The notes below the pieces were generated by a model. That model was not told the origin of the DNA, made no database searches, and saw nothing but the letters and a program-made list of their open reading frames with translations. A stretch of DNA of 33,085 bases from a bacterium (GTDB lineage Bacteria; Calescibacteriota; Calescibacteriia; Calescibacteriales; Calescibacteriaceae). Each line of letters begins with the position of its first letter. Within the stretch, counting starts at the first letter, position 1. Positions 16,040-24,550 of the stretch are shown in pieces. The position numbers were made by a program, and so were the translations under genes. The stretch covers positions 55,467 through 88,551 of the forward strand of contig JAUQOU010000004.1 in assembly GCA_030550715.1 (NCBI GenBank), written 5' to 3'.

Positions 16040-16047
16040 TTAATTCA

Positions 16048-16500
16048 ATGAGAGCAGTTGTACAGAGAGTTAAGGAAGCAAAAGTGCTCGTGGATGGGAA
16101 AGAGGTAGCAAAAATAGGGTTGGGTTTCCTGATACTTCTCGGCATATCAAAAGACGATAACGAGCAAGATGTTTTATACATGAGCAAAAGGGTTGCGAAT
16201 CTGCGTGTTTTTGAAGATGCCTCAGGCAAGATGAATTTATCTTTAAAAGATGTTGGGGGAGATGCTCTTGTCGTATCTCAATTTACACTTTACGGTGATG
16301 TGAGGTGGGGGAATAGACCATCTTTTGAAGAGTCGGCTCCAAAAAGCGTTGCTGAAAAATTTTTCCTGAGGTTCTGCGAAGTTCTCTCATCTGAACTCGG
16401 AAAAGAAATAAAAAAAGGTGTTTTCGGAGCCATGATGGATGTCCATCTTGTAAACTACGGTCCAGTTACCATTCTCATTGACTCAAAAAGAATATTTTGA
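16048..16500 (+). CDS. dtd: D-aminoacyl-tRNA deacylase
   Basis: 150 aa, the standard length. It hydrolyses D-aminoacyl-tRNAs (and mischarged Gly-tRNA), acting as a proofreading enzyme on the ribosomal supply. Signatures: MRAVVQRVKEAKVLVDG at the start, SQFTLYGD (the SQxTLYGD active-site motif), RPSFEESAP, and the cross-dimer Gly-cisPro motif NYGPVTI (commonly NxGPVT). It is flanked by the acyl-CoA synthetase and cobalamin genes with no operon logic, and it has its own -10-like box. Confidence 0.95.
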   Translation: MRAVVQRVKEAKVLVDGKEVAKIGLGFLILLGISKDDNEQDVLYMSKRVANLRVFEDASGKMNLSLKDVGGDALVVSQFTLYGDVRWGNRPSFEESAPKSVAEKFFLRFCEVLSSELGKEIKKGVFGAMMDVHLVNYGPVTILIDSKRIF

Positions 16501-16572
16501 AAGTAAAGGGAATTTTTGTTTGGATTTTGCTGTTCTGCTAATTTTTAATTCATTGACCTTAGGTTGTGCAAG

Positions 16573-17811
16573 ATGAACAAAATTCTGATAGTAGGAATAA
16601 ATGAAGATGGAGCCGAAGGGCTTTCTCGCAAGGTCTTCGATGAAATACTGAAAGCAGATATAATAGCAGGTGGAAAAAGGCATCTCAAACTCCTTGAAAA
16701 TGCTATACAGAACAAAGAGAAGATAATTATAGGTGCAGATTTAGATGCGGTTCTGAAAGATATTGAAGAGTTCTTCAAAGCCGGAAAGCGTGTTGTAGTG
16801 CTTAACTCCGGAGACCCTCTTTTTTACGGACTTGCGAGAAGGATTATTGATAGGTTCGGAAAAGATAACTGCGAGGTTATTCCTAACCTGTCTTCTCTGC
16901 AACTCGCATTTGCGAAGATAAAAGAAAGCTGGGAAGATGCAAAACTCCTCAGCATACACTCAAAAGCAAATAAAATCGAGGATTTTATATGGGATATTTT
17001 AGAGAACGAAAAGATATTTTTTCTGACATCTGGAAAAGATGACCCGAAAATTATAGCCGAATTTCTCATAAAAAATGGTATAAAAGTGAAAAAATTTTAT
17101 GTTCTTGAGAATATCGGGGGAGAAAACGAAAGGATTTTAGATATTGCTCCCGAAGAAGCTCAAAATTACGATTTTTCTCCGCTTAATGTAGTGATAATAA
17201 TAAAAGAGAAGAAAGAGAGGGACTTTTTGATAGGCATAAAAGACGAGATTTTTTTGCAGTACAGAGGAGAAGGGATAAGGAGCGGATTGATAACCCGCTC
17301 GGAAGTCAGAGCGATAGCCATCTCTAAAATGAGGTTGACAGAAAACTCTCTTGTGTGGGATATAGGTGGTGGTTCTGGTTCAGTTTCTGTGGAATGTGCT
17401 CTGCTTGCAAGGAAAGGGAAGGTTTTCTCAATAGAAAAAAGGCAAGAACTCATACCAATAATAATAGAGAATGCGAGAAGGTTTGGAGTTTATAATATTG
17501 AGGTCGTTTTTGGAGAAGCTCCTCAAATACTAAAAGATCTACCCGACCCAACGGCGGTTTTTGTAGGCGGTGGAGGAGAAAAAATAGAGGAGATTTTAGA
17601 TGAGTGTCTGAAAAGAAAAAGTTTGAAAAGTATCGTTGCAACTTTCGTTGTGCCTTCACACATTATAAGAGCAAAAAATTTTCTTGAACAGAAAAATTTT
17701 AAGCCGGAGGTGATTTTTCTTGACATCCTTTCCCTTAAAAATTTTGGTGAGAACCTCGAAAGGTTTGAGTCGAAAACAGCTGTCTTTATTTTGAGTTTAT
17801 GGATAAAATAA
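16573..17811 (+). CDS. cbiET: Precorrin-6Y C5,15-methyltransferase / decarboxylase, CbiE-CbiT fusion (CobL-like)
   Basis: 412 aa from ATG 16573. The ORF track begins 9 nt earlier at a TTG, but MNKILIVGINEDGAEGL is the natural N-terminus of CbiE. The CbiE half (about 1-205) shows the tetrapyrrole methylase pattern, IIAGGKRHLKLL and VVVLNSGDPLFYGLARRII. The CbiT half (about 215-412) starts at LITRSEVRAIAISKMRL and has the SAM-binding DIGGGSGSVSVE near residue 263 and AVFVGGGGEKIEEIL. The fusion methylates C5 and C15 and decarboxylates the C12 acetate in corrin-ring synthesis. No other cobalamin gene is close, so the pathway would have to be elsewhere. Confidence 0.92.
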   Translation: MNKILIVGINEDGAEGLSRKVFDEILKADIIAGGKRHLKLLENAIQNKEKIIIGADLDAVLKDIEEFFKAGKRVVVLNSGDPLFYGLARRIIDRFGKDNCEVIPNLSSLQLAFAKIKESWEDAKLLSIHSKANKIEDFIWDILENEKIFFLTSGKDDPKIIAEFLIKNGIKVKKFYVLENIGGENERILDIAPEEAQNYDFSPLNVVIIIKEKKERDFLIGIKDEIFLQYRGEGIRSGLITRSEVRAIAISKMRLTENSLVWDIGGGSGSVSVECALLARKGKVFSIEKRQELIPIIIENARRFGVYNIEVVFGEAPQILKDLPDPTAVFVGGGGEKIEEILDECLKRKSLKSIVATFVVPSHIIRAKNFLEQKNFKPEVIFLDILSLKNFGENLERFESKTAVFILSLWIK

Positions 17812-17880
17812 AAAGCGTCAGAGCAACAACAAAAATTTCCTCAAAAATTATTAATATTATGAACTGAAAGAAATGATAAT

Positions 17881-17888
17881 GGGAGGTG
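17881..17888 (+). promoter_or_regulatory. Strong Shine-Dalgarno site deciding the start of the LivK-type gene
   Basis: GGGAGGTG lies 8 nt before the ATG at 17897, so that ATG, and not the in-frame ATG at 17873 used by the ORF track, is the likely start. Confidence 0.75.
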
Positions 17889-17896
17889 AAAAAGTT

Positions 17897-19114
17897 ATGT
17901 TGAAGGTGGGTATAGTAAAGCAGAGCAGAGTTAGAAGGACTTTTTCGTTTTTATCTTCCTTCTTTTTTGTCTTATCGTTAGTTTTTATTCAAAGTTTCCC
18001 TTCTGCATCAGCTGAAGTTGGGGTTGAGAAAGATAAGATATATATTGGCACAAGTATGCCGTTTTCCGGTCCTGCCGCTTCGTGGGGAATAGTAGGGAAA
18101 GCTATGGAAACATACTTCAAATATGTCAATGAGAAAAAAGGTGGAGTTCACGGGAGAAAGATAGAACTTGTTGCTCGTGATGATGGTTATGTTCCAGCCC
18201 GTATGAGAGCAAACATAGAAGAACTGCACAACAAGGTTTTTGCCTTTGCTGGACTTTTAGGTACCGCGAATGTTTCTGCTAATAGAGACCTCGTTGCTGA
18301 AAAGAAAGTTCCAACTATAATGCCACTTGGAAATGTGAGAATGTGGGTGGGTTATCCTAAGGAAAAAATGAGATACTTTTTTGTTGTCTATACAGATTAC
18401 TATCTTGAAGGTAAGGAGTTTGCTAATTTTGCACTGAACGATTTGAAAAGTCAGAGGATAGCTGTTTTTTATCAGAACGATGACTACGGCGAGAACGGAC
18501 TGAAAGGTGTCAAAGAAGTTGCAAAAGATAAGGTCGTGGCTGAGATCTCTCATGAGCTACAAGATACTGATTTTTCTGTTCATGCGCAGAAAGTGAAGGA
18601 TTCACAGGCAGATACTGTTATAATATACTCGAACCCGCGTCAGGCTGGCTCTTTTGTCAAAAAACTTGCAGAAATCGGAGTGAAACCAAAAATCATTGCT
18701 TCTTTCCCTCTTGCTGACCCAGTTATGATTCAACTTGGCGGAGAGCTCTGGGACGGAGCTTATGTGGGAGGAGTTATAAAACTTCCACAACTTTATCCAG
18801 AATCTAAAAAGATATTTGATGAGATTGTAAAATATAATCCTGATCTTGCTAAGACACCTTTTCTTACACTTTACGGGATTTTGATGGGTATGGTTGTTGA
18901 GGAGGCGCTTTTGAGAGCGGGAAAGGAACCGACAAGAGAAAAGCTTATTCAAGCACTTGAGGGAATGAAAAATTTTGAGACACCTATTGGTTTCCCTATC
19001 ACTTTCGGTAAAGATAGAAGACACGGGGCGAATGTTCTTGCAATATGGAAGGTAAGTAAAGACGGAAAATACGAGGAGATAAAACCGGTCAAATTCCTTG
19101 ACCCGCTCTTTTAG
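17897..19114 (+). CDS. Branched-chain amino-acid/amide ABC transporter substrate-binding protein (LivK-like)
   Basis: 405 aa from ATG 17897. A cleavable signal peptide is clear: basic start (KQSRVRRTF), hydrophobic core (FFFVLSLVFI), and a likely cut after SASA. The mature protein is a type I periplasmic binding protein (Peripla_BP_6): IYIGTSMPFSGPAASWG, then GGVHGRKIELVARDDGY, a central GLLGTANVSANRDL, and VAVFYQNDDYG-type second-lobe segments. The ligand could be a branched-chain amino acid, an amide or another small acid; this family is broad. Permease and ATPase genes (livHMGF) are not nearby, so it is an orphan binding protein. It sits directly upstream of rplL, where rplJ would normally be. 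An AT-rich stretch with TAATATTAT 30-40 nt upstream could be its promoter. Confidence 0.87.
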   Translation: MLKVGIVKQSRVRRTFSFLSSFFFVLSLVFIQSFPSASAEVGVEKDKIYIGTSMPFSGPAASWGIVGKAMETYFKYVNEKKGGVHGRKIELVARDDGYVPARMRANIEELHNKVFAFAGLLGTANVSANRDLVAEKKVPTIMPLGNVRMWVGYPKEKMRYFFVVYTDYYLEGKEFANFALNDLKSQRIAVFYQNDDYGENGLKGVKEVAKDKVVAEISHELQDTDFSVHAQKVKDSQADTVIIYSNPRQAGSFVKKLAEIGVKPKIIASFPLADPVMIQLGGELWDGAYVGGVIKLPQLYPESKKIFDEIVKYNPDLAKTPFLTLYGILMGMVVEEALLRAGKEPTREKLIQALEGMKNFETPIGFPITFGKDRRHGANVLAIWKVSKDGKYEEIKPVKFLDPLF

Positions 19115-19185
19115 GAATCAGGGTGAATTTTTTTGTTTTTTGTGAAAATTGCAGAATTTATCATAAAAATTCAAGAACGTTCCTG

Positions 19186-19194
19186 AAAGGAGGG
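19186..19194 (+). promoter_or_regulatory. Strong Shine-Dalgarno site for rplL
   Basis: AAAGGAGGG with 7 nt before the rplL ATG is a near-perfect match to the anti-SD core, as expected for a highly expressed ribosomal protein. It contrasts with the many starts in the window that lack such a site. Confidence 0.85.
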
Positions 19195-19201
19195 AGAAAT
19201 C

Positions 19202-19651
19202 ATGGCTGAGGAAAAGAGTTTGGCAGAAGTTGAAGCAGAGCTTTCAGAAAGAGTCAAGTCAATCATTGAGGGGATAAAATCGTTGAGCGTTATTGAGCTT
19301 GTTCAGCTTGTCAAGGCGCTGGAGAAGGTTTTCGGAATTTCAGGGGTTCCTATTGCTGCTCCCGTTACAGCAGCAGGAGCTGGTCCGGCACCCGCACAGG
19401 CACAAGGAGCTGAGGAGCAAGCGAAGAAAGAAGCAAAATTCAAGGTGGTACTCAAAGACGCAGGTCCGAACAAACTGCAGGTTATAAAAGAGGTAAGGGC
19501 TATTTTACCTAATCTGAACATAAAAGAAGCGAAAGATTTTGTTGAGTCGCTTCCGAAAACGATTAAAGAAGATGCGACAGAAGCGGAAGCAAAAGAAATA
19601 AAAGAGAGGTTTGAGAAGGTGGGAGCGAAAGTTGAAATTACTGCTGTCTGA
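19202..19651 (+). CDS. rplL: Ribosomal protein L7/L12
   Basis: 149 aa, longer than the usual 120-130. The N-terminal dimerisation helices (ELVQLVKALEKVFGISG) are followed by an Ala/Pro/Gly hinge (VTAAGAGPAPAQAQGAE), then the globular C-terminal domain that recruits translation GTPases: FKVVLKDAGPNKLQVIKEVRAI, then IKEAKDFVESLPKTIKED. The extra length comes mostly from an N-terminal extension (MAEEKSLAEVEAELSERV). The normal partner rplJ (L10), and rplK/rplA, are not upstream; the gene follows an ABC binding-protein gene instead. rpoB follows after a 137-bp spacer, so rplL-rpoB-rpoC order is kept. Confidence 0.96.
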   Translation: MAEEKSLAEVEAELSERVKSIIEGIKSLSVIELVQLVKALEKVFGISGVPIAAPVTAAGAGPAPAQAQGAEEQAKKEAKFKVVLKDAGPNKLQVIKEVRAILPNLNIKEAKDFVESLPKTIKEDATEAEAKEIKERFEKVGAKVEITAV

Positions 19652-19749
19652 AAACATAAAATCCAAATTTTTCTGCTTTTTGGCAAAATTTTTCTGAAAA
19701 AATTAATGTTTTAAAGCTTTATTTTACTTCACTTATTTGATTTTTTACA

Positions 19750-19795
19750 TTTGAAGGAGAAAATTATGGAGATTTGAAGGAGAAAATTATGGAGA
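19750..19795 (+). repeat. Perfect 23-bp tandem duplication of the rpoB ribosome site and start codon
   Basis: TTTGAAGGAGAAAATTATGG plus AGA occurs twice in direct succession (19750-19772 and 19773-19795). Each copy holds a GAAGGAG Shine-Dalgarno site 6 nt before an ATG. The period of 23 is not a multiple of three, so the first ATG is out of frame with rpoB. Confidence 0.95.
19766..19777 (+). CDS. Three-codon mini-ORF (Met-Glu-Ile-stop) upstream of rpoB
   Basis: ATG GAG ATT TGA has its own GAAGGAG site 6 nt upstream, and its stop codon overlaps the second Shine-Dalgarno copy, 11 nt before the rpoB ATG. Ribosomes starting here would terminate next to the true start and could reinitiate or block it. 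It arises from the tandem duplication. Whether it is translated is unknown; it may be a harmless by-product. Confidence 0.4.
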   Translation: MEI

Positions 19796-22700
19796 AAGAT
19801 AATTTTTCTATTACATCATTGAAGGAATATCCTTATTTTGCTACTGAACTTACAAAAAGGTTTTTTCCAAGAAAATTAGATTTTACTATCTCTATACCTG
19901 AACTTCTCAGAGTTCAAAAAGCGTCTTATGAGAGATTCCTGCAAGAATCAGTTCCGCCGGAGAAAAGAGAAAATGTTGGTATTCACAGGGTTCTTTCTAC
20001 ATTGCAGTTTGAGGTGAAAGGGAAGAGATTAGAGTATGTCGATTATGAGCTCTCTCCACCGAAATACACCCCAGAAGAAGCAAAGGCAAGAGAAATGACA
20101 TATGCATCAATAATGAGAGTGAAGATGCGACTTATCACCTACGAAGATGAGGAGAATAAGAAAATAAAAGATATAAAGGAGGAGTGGGTTTACTTCGGTG
20201 AGATACCACGTATGACCGAAAAATGCTCTTTCATTATAAACGGAACAGAAAAAGTTGTGGTGAGTCAGCTCCACAAATCCCCCGGCGTCTACTTTGAATA
20301 CGATAAATATAAAATAAGAACAACTTCAAAATTTGTCCCCATAGGTAGAATAATCCCCGCCAGAGGACAGTGGATTGATTTTGACTTTGACTTGAAAGAC
20401 ATACTATATGTGAGATTACAAAAAAGAAAAAGGTTAAATGCATGGATATTTTTAAGAGCAATCGGATTTGAACTTGAAGACCTGCTTGAAATATACGAAA
20501 AAGAAGAACTAATTATAAAACCGCAGGACGGAAAATTAAAGATTCTCAAAGAGATAAAACAAGATGTCCTGAGGTATCAGAAGGCATCACAAGATTATCC
20601 CGAACTAAAAATTCAAAAGCACTCAAGATTTGTTCCTTCTTCTATAAGAGAGCTTCTGTCAAGCAAGATTGTTGAAATTATAGATGGTAAGCATTTTCTG
20701 CCTGTTTCAGAAGAGGAATTTTTGGAATCTAAAAGAGATATTTTTGGAACTCGTATCCTTGCAAGAACCTACACAGGAAAAGATGGAAAGGTTTTCAAGG
20801 TTGGACAGGAGATAACTCCAGAAATAATAAGAGAACTTGCCGAAAGCGGGATAGAGAGGGTAGAAACGGTTTGGTACGATGATGTGTTTATATCGGGTTC
20901 AATAGTGAGAACATACAAAGAGATGGAAAGGAGATTTAAAGTTAGGACTGCGGAAGAAGCTGCCGTTGAGTTTTTCAGAAGAACAAGACCGGGCGAACCA
21001 ACAGACCCGAAAGTCGTTCAGGAGTATGTCAAAGCTATGTTCCTTTCCCCTGCAAGATATAACCTTTCAAGAGTTGGAAGAATAAGAATAGCCAAAAGGT
21101 TCGGTTTTGATGAAATTCCTATTGAAATAATCATAGATGAGCATGGAAAGATAAAGAAAAAGATAGTTGATAGAATAACAAAGTTCCAGATCGCAACAGA
21201 AGAGATAGATTTAGGCGATGGGGAAAAGATAAATCCAAAAGAAAGAATAAGAGAACACCATATCCAAAAGCTCAAACAAAAGGGTATAGATTTTATTCCT
21301 ATATCAGACCTTGAACTTTTGGAATATGCGCCAGTTGAAGATATATCTTATGATGGAGATATAATCGTTCCTGCGAGAAAAAACATAAGTAAGGTGGCTT
21401 TGCAGAAACTCAAGGATATTGCCAGACAAAAAGGAGGCATAAGGTTTTCTGCTTATTGGTATCCGGAAGGTTTGACATACCTTGATATATTTGAGACGAT
21501 AAAGTACCTTTTTGAACTCAGAATGGGCAAGCCAGGTAGAACTCTTGATGATGTTGATAACCTTTCAAATAGAAGAGTCAGACCTGTTGGAGAGCTTGTT
21601 GAGATAGAGCTTTTGAGAGGTATTGAGAGGATAAGAAAATCAATAATAGAAAAGCTCCAGCAAGCAGACCCGGAGAGGGCAACCTTGAAAGATATAGTGA
21701 ACTTCAAGCCGGCTGCATCAGCTATAAAAGAGTTCTTCGCTATGGGGCAGCTCGTTCAGTTCCTTGATAATACAAATCCCCTAAGTGAGCTTACTCACAA
21801 AAGAAGGCTTTCAGCTCTTGGAACCGGAGGTCTCAAAAGAGAAACAGCAGGAATAGAGGTAAGAGATGTCCACTCATCTCATTACGGGAAAATATGCCCT
21901 GTTGAAACACCCGAGGGACAGAATGTGGGACTCATAACTTCTCTCGCGATATTTTCAAAAATAGACGAACTTGGATTGATCCAATCTCCATTTCGTAAAG
22001 TTGAGAATGGATATGTGACAGATAAAGTTGAGTATCTTTCCGCTCTTGATGAGGAGAAATATCCTATCGCTCCGTATGGTACAGAAGTTGATAAAGATGG
22101 CAGAATAGTTCCAGATATGGTTCCTTGTAGAGTTGGCTCAGAAATACGCCTTGTCAGAAGAGAAGAGGTGAAGTATATTGATGCTGTTCCTTTCCAGATA
22201 CTCGGAGTTTCTGCTTCTTTGATACCTTTCTTTGAGCATGACGATTCAAACAGAGCTCTTATGGGTTCTAACATGCAGAGGCAGGCGGTTCCGCTTCTTT
22301 TTACTGAACCACCACTTGTAGGGGTTGGTCATGAGAAAGAGGTCGCTAAGAACGCCTTTGCAGTTGTTGTTGCACGCCACTCAGGTATAGTAAAATATGT
22401 TGATACAGAAAGAATAGTCATTGAAATTGACGAACCGGAGCATCCTGAACTAAAAGGAATGGCAGATATATATACTCTTACCAAGTGGTCAAGAACAAAT
22501 CAATCTACTGCGATAAATCAAAGACCACTTGTCCGTCTCGGGCAGAGAGTGAAAAAAGGTGAAATAATTGCGGATGGACATTCTACCGCGGGAGGAGAAC
22601 TCGCTCTTGGAAAAAACGTCCTCGTTGCTATAATGAGCTGGCGAGGATATAACTTTGAGGATTCAATTGTTATATCAGAGCGACTTGTCTACGATGATGT

Positions 22701-24483
22701 CTATACATCAGTTCATATAGAAGAACTCTCTGTTGATGTCAGAGAAACAAGGTATGGTCCAGAAGAACTTTCAAGAGATATTCCCGGGGTTTCTCCCGAA
22801 CTCGTGGCGAACCTTGATGAAGATGGGGTGGTCAGAGTTGGTGCATTTGTCAATCCGGGAGATATTCTTGTTGGCAAACTCACTCCTGTTCCAGAGGTCA
22901 TACTCACTCCCGAGGAGAGATTGATAAAATCTATCTTCGGAAAGACAGTTGAGAATGTTAAAGATTCTTCTCTGCGTTGCCCGCCAGATATAAAAGGAAT
23001 AGTCCTATCTGTTTCGGTACACTACAAAAAAGGAGTTGTCAAAGATGAGAGAATAAAAAGACAGGAAGAAGAGAGAATAAACAAGATAAAAAAAGATATG
23101 CAAGATGCTGTGGAGATTTTGAGAGGGAAACTGTGGAGTAATCTTTCTCCGCACTTTTCTAAAATAAAAATTCTATCTCCTGTAAAGATAGGTAAAGATG
23201 AGTTTTCTGAAAACACTCCTGATTTCAGAGAAGCTCTTATCTCAAAGCTGAAGGAATACAAAGAGGTCTCAAACATGAGAAAGTTTTTTGAATCCCTCAA
23301 AGGAAGTATAGATGACGAATCTATTGAGAATATAAACAGAGTAATATCTGATTTTGAGAAAGAAGAAGAACTGATTAGAAAGATTTTTGAAGAGAAGATA
23401 TCTGAGGTTAGGAAAGGTGAAGAACTTCCTCCGGGAGTTCTCAAAAGGATAAGAATAATGGTAGCGTCAAAGAGGAAGATACAAGTTGGGGATAAGCTTT
23501 CTGGGAGGCACGGGAACAAAGGAGTCGTTTCGGTTATTCTACCGCGGGAAGATATGCCGTTTTTACCAGATGGCACTCCGATAGATATAATTTTGAGCCC
23601 GCTTGGAATACCTTCAAGAATGAATATAGGACAACTCCTTGAGCTTCAGCTCGGATGGGTAGCAAAAGAGCTGGGTAAAAGAATAGCAGAGGCAGTTCAA
23701 GGTCTCCAAGATGAATATATAAGGTCTGCTTCAGAAAGTATAAAGCAGAAGATAAAAGAAATCCTTGCTGATGGTGAAGATAGAACAGGAATAATCTCTC
23801 GATTTTTTGAGTATGTTGATTCTCTATCTCCGGACGAGCTAATGAAATTTGTTCGCGAGGCGGAAAGATTAGGGGTCAGGTTTGCTGTCCCTCCGTTTTG
23901 CGGAGTGAAAGAAGAAGAAATAAAAGAACTTGCGAGAAGGTTGGGAATTCCGGAAACATTTTCGGTAAAATTGCGCGATGGCAGAACAGGAGAGGAATAC
24001 GATCAGCCCGTTGCGGTTGGATATATGTACATTATGAAACTTATTCATATGGTAGAAGATAAAATTCACGCAAGAGCTACGGGACCATATTCTCTGATAA
24101 CCCAGCAACCTCTTGGCGGTAAATCCAGAGGGGGAGGACAGAGGTTTGGTGAGATGGAAGTGTGGGCGCTTGAAGCATACGGTGCTGCATACACTCTGCA
24201 AGAAATGCTGACGGTAAAATCAGACGATATGACCGGAAGAGAGAGAACAGTAAATAATATCATAGAGGGTAAGCCAATTTATGCCCCTTCTATTCCCGAA
24301 TCTTTTCTTGTTCTTATAAAGGAACTTCAGGCGATGGCTTTTGATGTAGAACTATTTACTCAAAGAGAGATTGAAGAAATGATGGGACAGGAAGAGGAAG
24401 GCACAGAAAGTGGAGAAGAGAAAAGAAAAGAACAGAAGATATCACTTCAAATACCAAAAGCGGTTCGTGGTAAAAGAAAATAA
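19789..24483 (+). CDS. rpoB: DNA-directed RNA polymerase beta subunit
   Basis: 1564 aa from ATG 19789 (the TTG at 19774 in the ORF track lies inside the duplicated ribosome site). Diagnostic segments: DDVDNLSNRRVRPVGEL, the rifampicin region NPLSELTHKRRLSALGTGGL (about 650-680), VRDVHSSHYGKICPVETPEG, the catalytic-side GDKLSGRHGNKGVVS (about 1235), and near the C-terminus QQPLGGKSRGGGQRFGEMEV. E. coli beta is 1342 aa; the extra length here is mostly before the rifampicin region (about 145 residues further from the N-terminus than in E. coli). A Lys/Glu-rich insertion like the one in E. coli before the GDK motif is also present. rpoC follows after 67 bp. Confidence 0.98.
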   Translation: MEKDNFSITSLKEYPYFATELTKRFFPRKLDFTISIPELLRVQKASYERFLQESVPPEKRENVGIHRVLSTLQFEVKGKRLEYVDYELSPPKYTPEEAKAREMTYASIMRVKMRLITYEDEENKKIKDIKEEWVYFGEIPRMTEKCSFIINGTEKVVVSQLHKSPGVYFEYDKYKIRTTSKFVPIGRIIPARGQWIDFDFDLKDILYVRLQKRKRLNAWIFLRAIGFELEDLLEIYEKEELIIKPQDGKLKILKEIKQDVLRYQKASQDYPELKIQKHSRFVPSSIRELLSSKIVEIIDGKHFLPVSEEEFLESKRDIFGTRILARTYTGKDGKVFKVGQEITPEIIRELAESGIERVETVWYDDVFISGSIVRTYKEMERRFKVRTAEEAAVEFFRRTRPGEPTDPKVVQEYVKAMFLSPARYNLSRVGRIRIAKRFGFDEIPIEIIIDEHGKIKKKIVDRITKFQIATEEIDLGDGEKINPKERIREHHIQKLKQKGIDFIPISDLELLEYAPVEDISYDGDIIVPARKNISKVALQKLKDIARQKGGIRFSAYWYPEGLTYLDIFETIKYLFELRMGKPGRTLDDVDNLSNRRVRPVGELVEIELLRGIERIRKSIIEKLQQADPERATLKDIVNFKPAASAIKEFFAMGQLVQFLDNTNPLSELTHKRRLSALGTGGLKRETAGIEVRDVHSSHYGKICPVETPEGQNVGLITSLAIFSKIDELGLIQSPFRKVENGYVTDKVEYLSALDEEKYPIAPYGTEVDKDGRIVPDMVPCRVGSEIRLVRREEVKYIDAVPFQILGVSASLIPFFEHDDSNRALMGSNMQRQAVPLLFTEPPLVGVGHEKEVAKNAFAVVVARHSGIVKYVDTERIVIEIDEPEHPELKGMADIYTLTKWSRTNQSTAINQRPLVRLGQRVKKGEIIADGHSTAGGELALGKNVLVAIMSWRGYNFEDSIVISERLVYDDVYTSVHIEELSVDVRETRYGPEELSRDIPGVSPELVANLDEDGVVRVGAFVNPGDILVGKLTPVPEVILTPEERLIKSIFGKTVENVKDSSLRCPPDIKGIVLSVSVHYKKGVVKDERIKRQEEERINKIKKDMQDAVEILRGKLWSNLSPHFSKIKILSPVKIGKDEFSENTPDFREALISKLKEYKEVSNMRKFFESLKGSIDDESIENINRVISDFEKEEELIRKIFEEKISEVRKGEELPPGVLKRIRIMVASKRKIQVGDKLSGRHGNKGVVSVILPREDMPFLPDGTPIDIILSPLGIPSRMNIGQLLELQLGWVAKELGKRIAEAVQGLQDEYIRSASESIKQKIKEILADGEDRTGIISRFFEYVDSLSPDELMKFVREAERLGVRFAVPPFCGVKEEEIKELARRLGIPETFSVKLRDGRTGEEYDQPVAVGYMYIMKLIHMVEDKIHARATGPYSLITQQPLGGKSRGGGQRFGEMEVWALEAYGAAYTLQEMLTVKSDDMTGRERTVNNIIEGKPIYAPSIPESFLVLIKELQAMAFDVELFTQREIEEMMGQEEEGTESGEEKRKEQKISLQIPKAVRGKRK

Positions 24484-24532
24484 GAAAAAGTAAGTATCGG
24501 AGCAATTTTCACTTCGGAGAAAATTTTGCGAC

Positions 24533-24544
24533 GGAAGGAGGAGG
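24533..24544 (+). promoter_or_regulatory. Extended Shine-Dalgarno site for rpoC
   Basis: GGAAGGAGGAGG ends 6 nt before the rpoC ATG. Upstream, in the 67-bp rpoB-rpoC spacer, TCGGAG followed by an AT run is repeated (24497 and 24514). GCAATTTTC/GAAAATTTTGC can pair with a 2-nt bulge; a function is not evident. Confidence 0.75.
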
Positions 24545-24550
24545 AAAACG

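Noticed and set aside
16564-16572. TTG start for cbiET.
   Set aside because: The ATG at 16573 gives the natural CbiE N-terminus MNKILIVGI.
19668-19705. AT-only stem (AATTTTT/AAAAATT) after rplL as an attenuator.
   Set aside because: No GC pairs, so very weak; such pairs are frequent in this base composition.
19774-19788. TTG start for rpoB as given in the ORF track.
   Set aside because: These codons lie in the duplicated ribosome site; ATG at 19789 has GAAGGAG 6 nt upstream.
23022-23576. A 184-aa minus-strand ORF inside rpoB, and similar long antisense ORFs (28313-28777, 27343-26912, 31286-31768, 5717-6079).
   Set aside because: Low-complexity Ser/Phe/Leu/Ile translations that mirror the Lys/Glu-rich genes on the other strand; no recognisable domain.
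24497-24530. Hairpin GCAATTTTC/GAAAATTTTGC in the rpoB-rpoC spacer as a terminator or processing site.
   Set aside because: Mostly A-T pairs with a 2-nt bulge and no T tract after it; it could be chance in AT-rich DNA.
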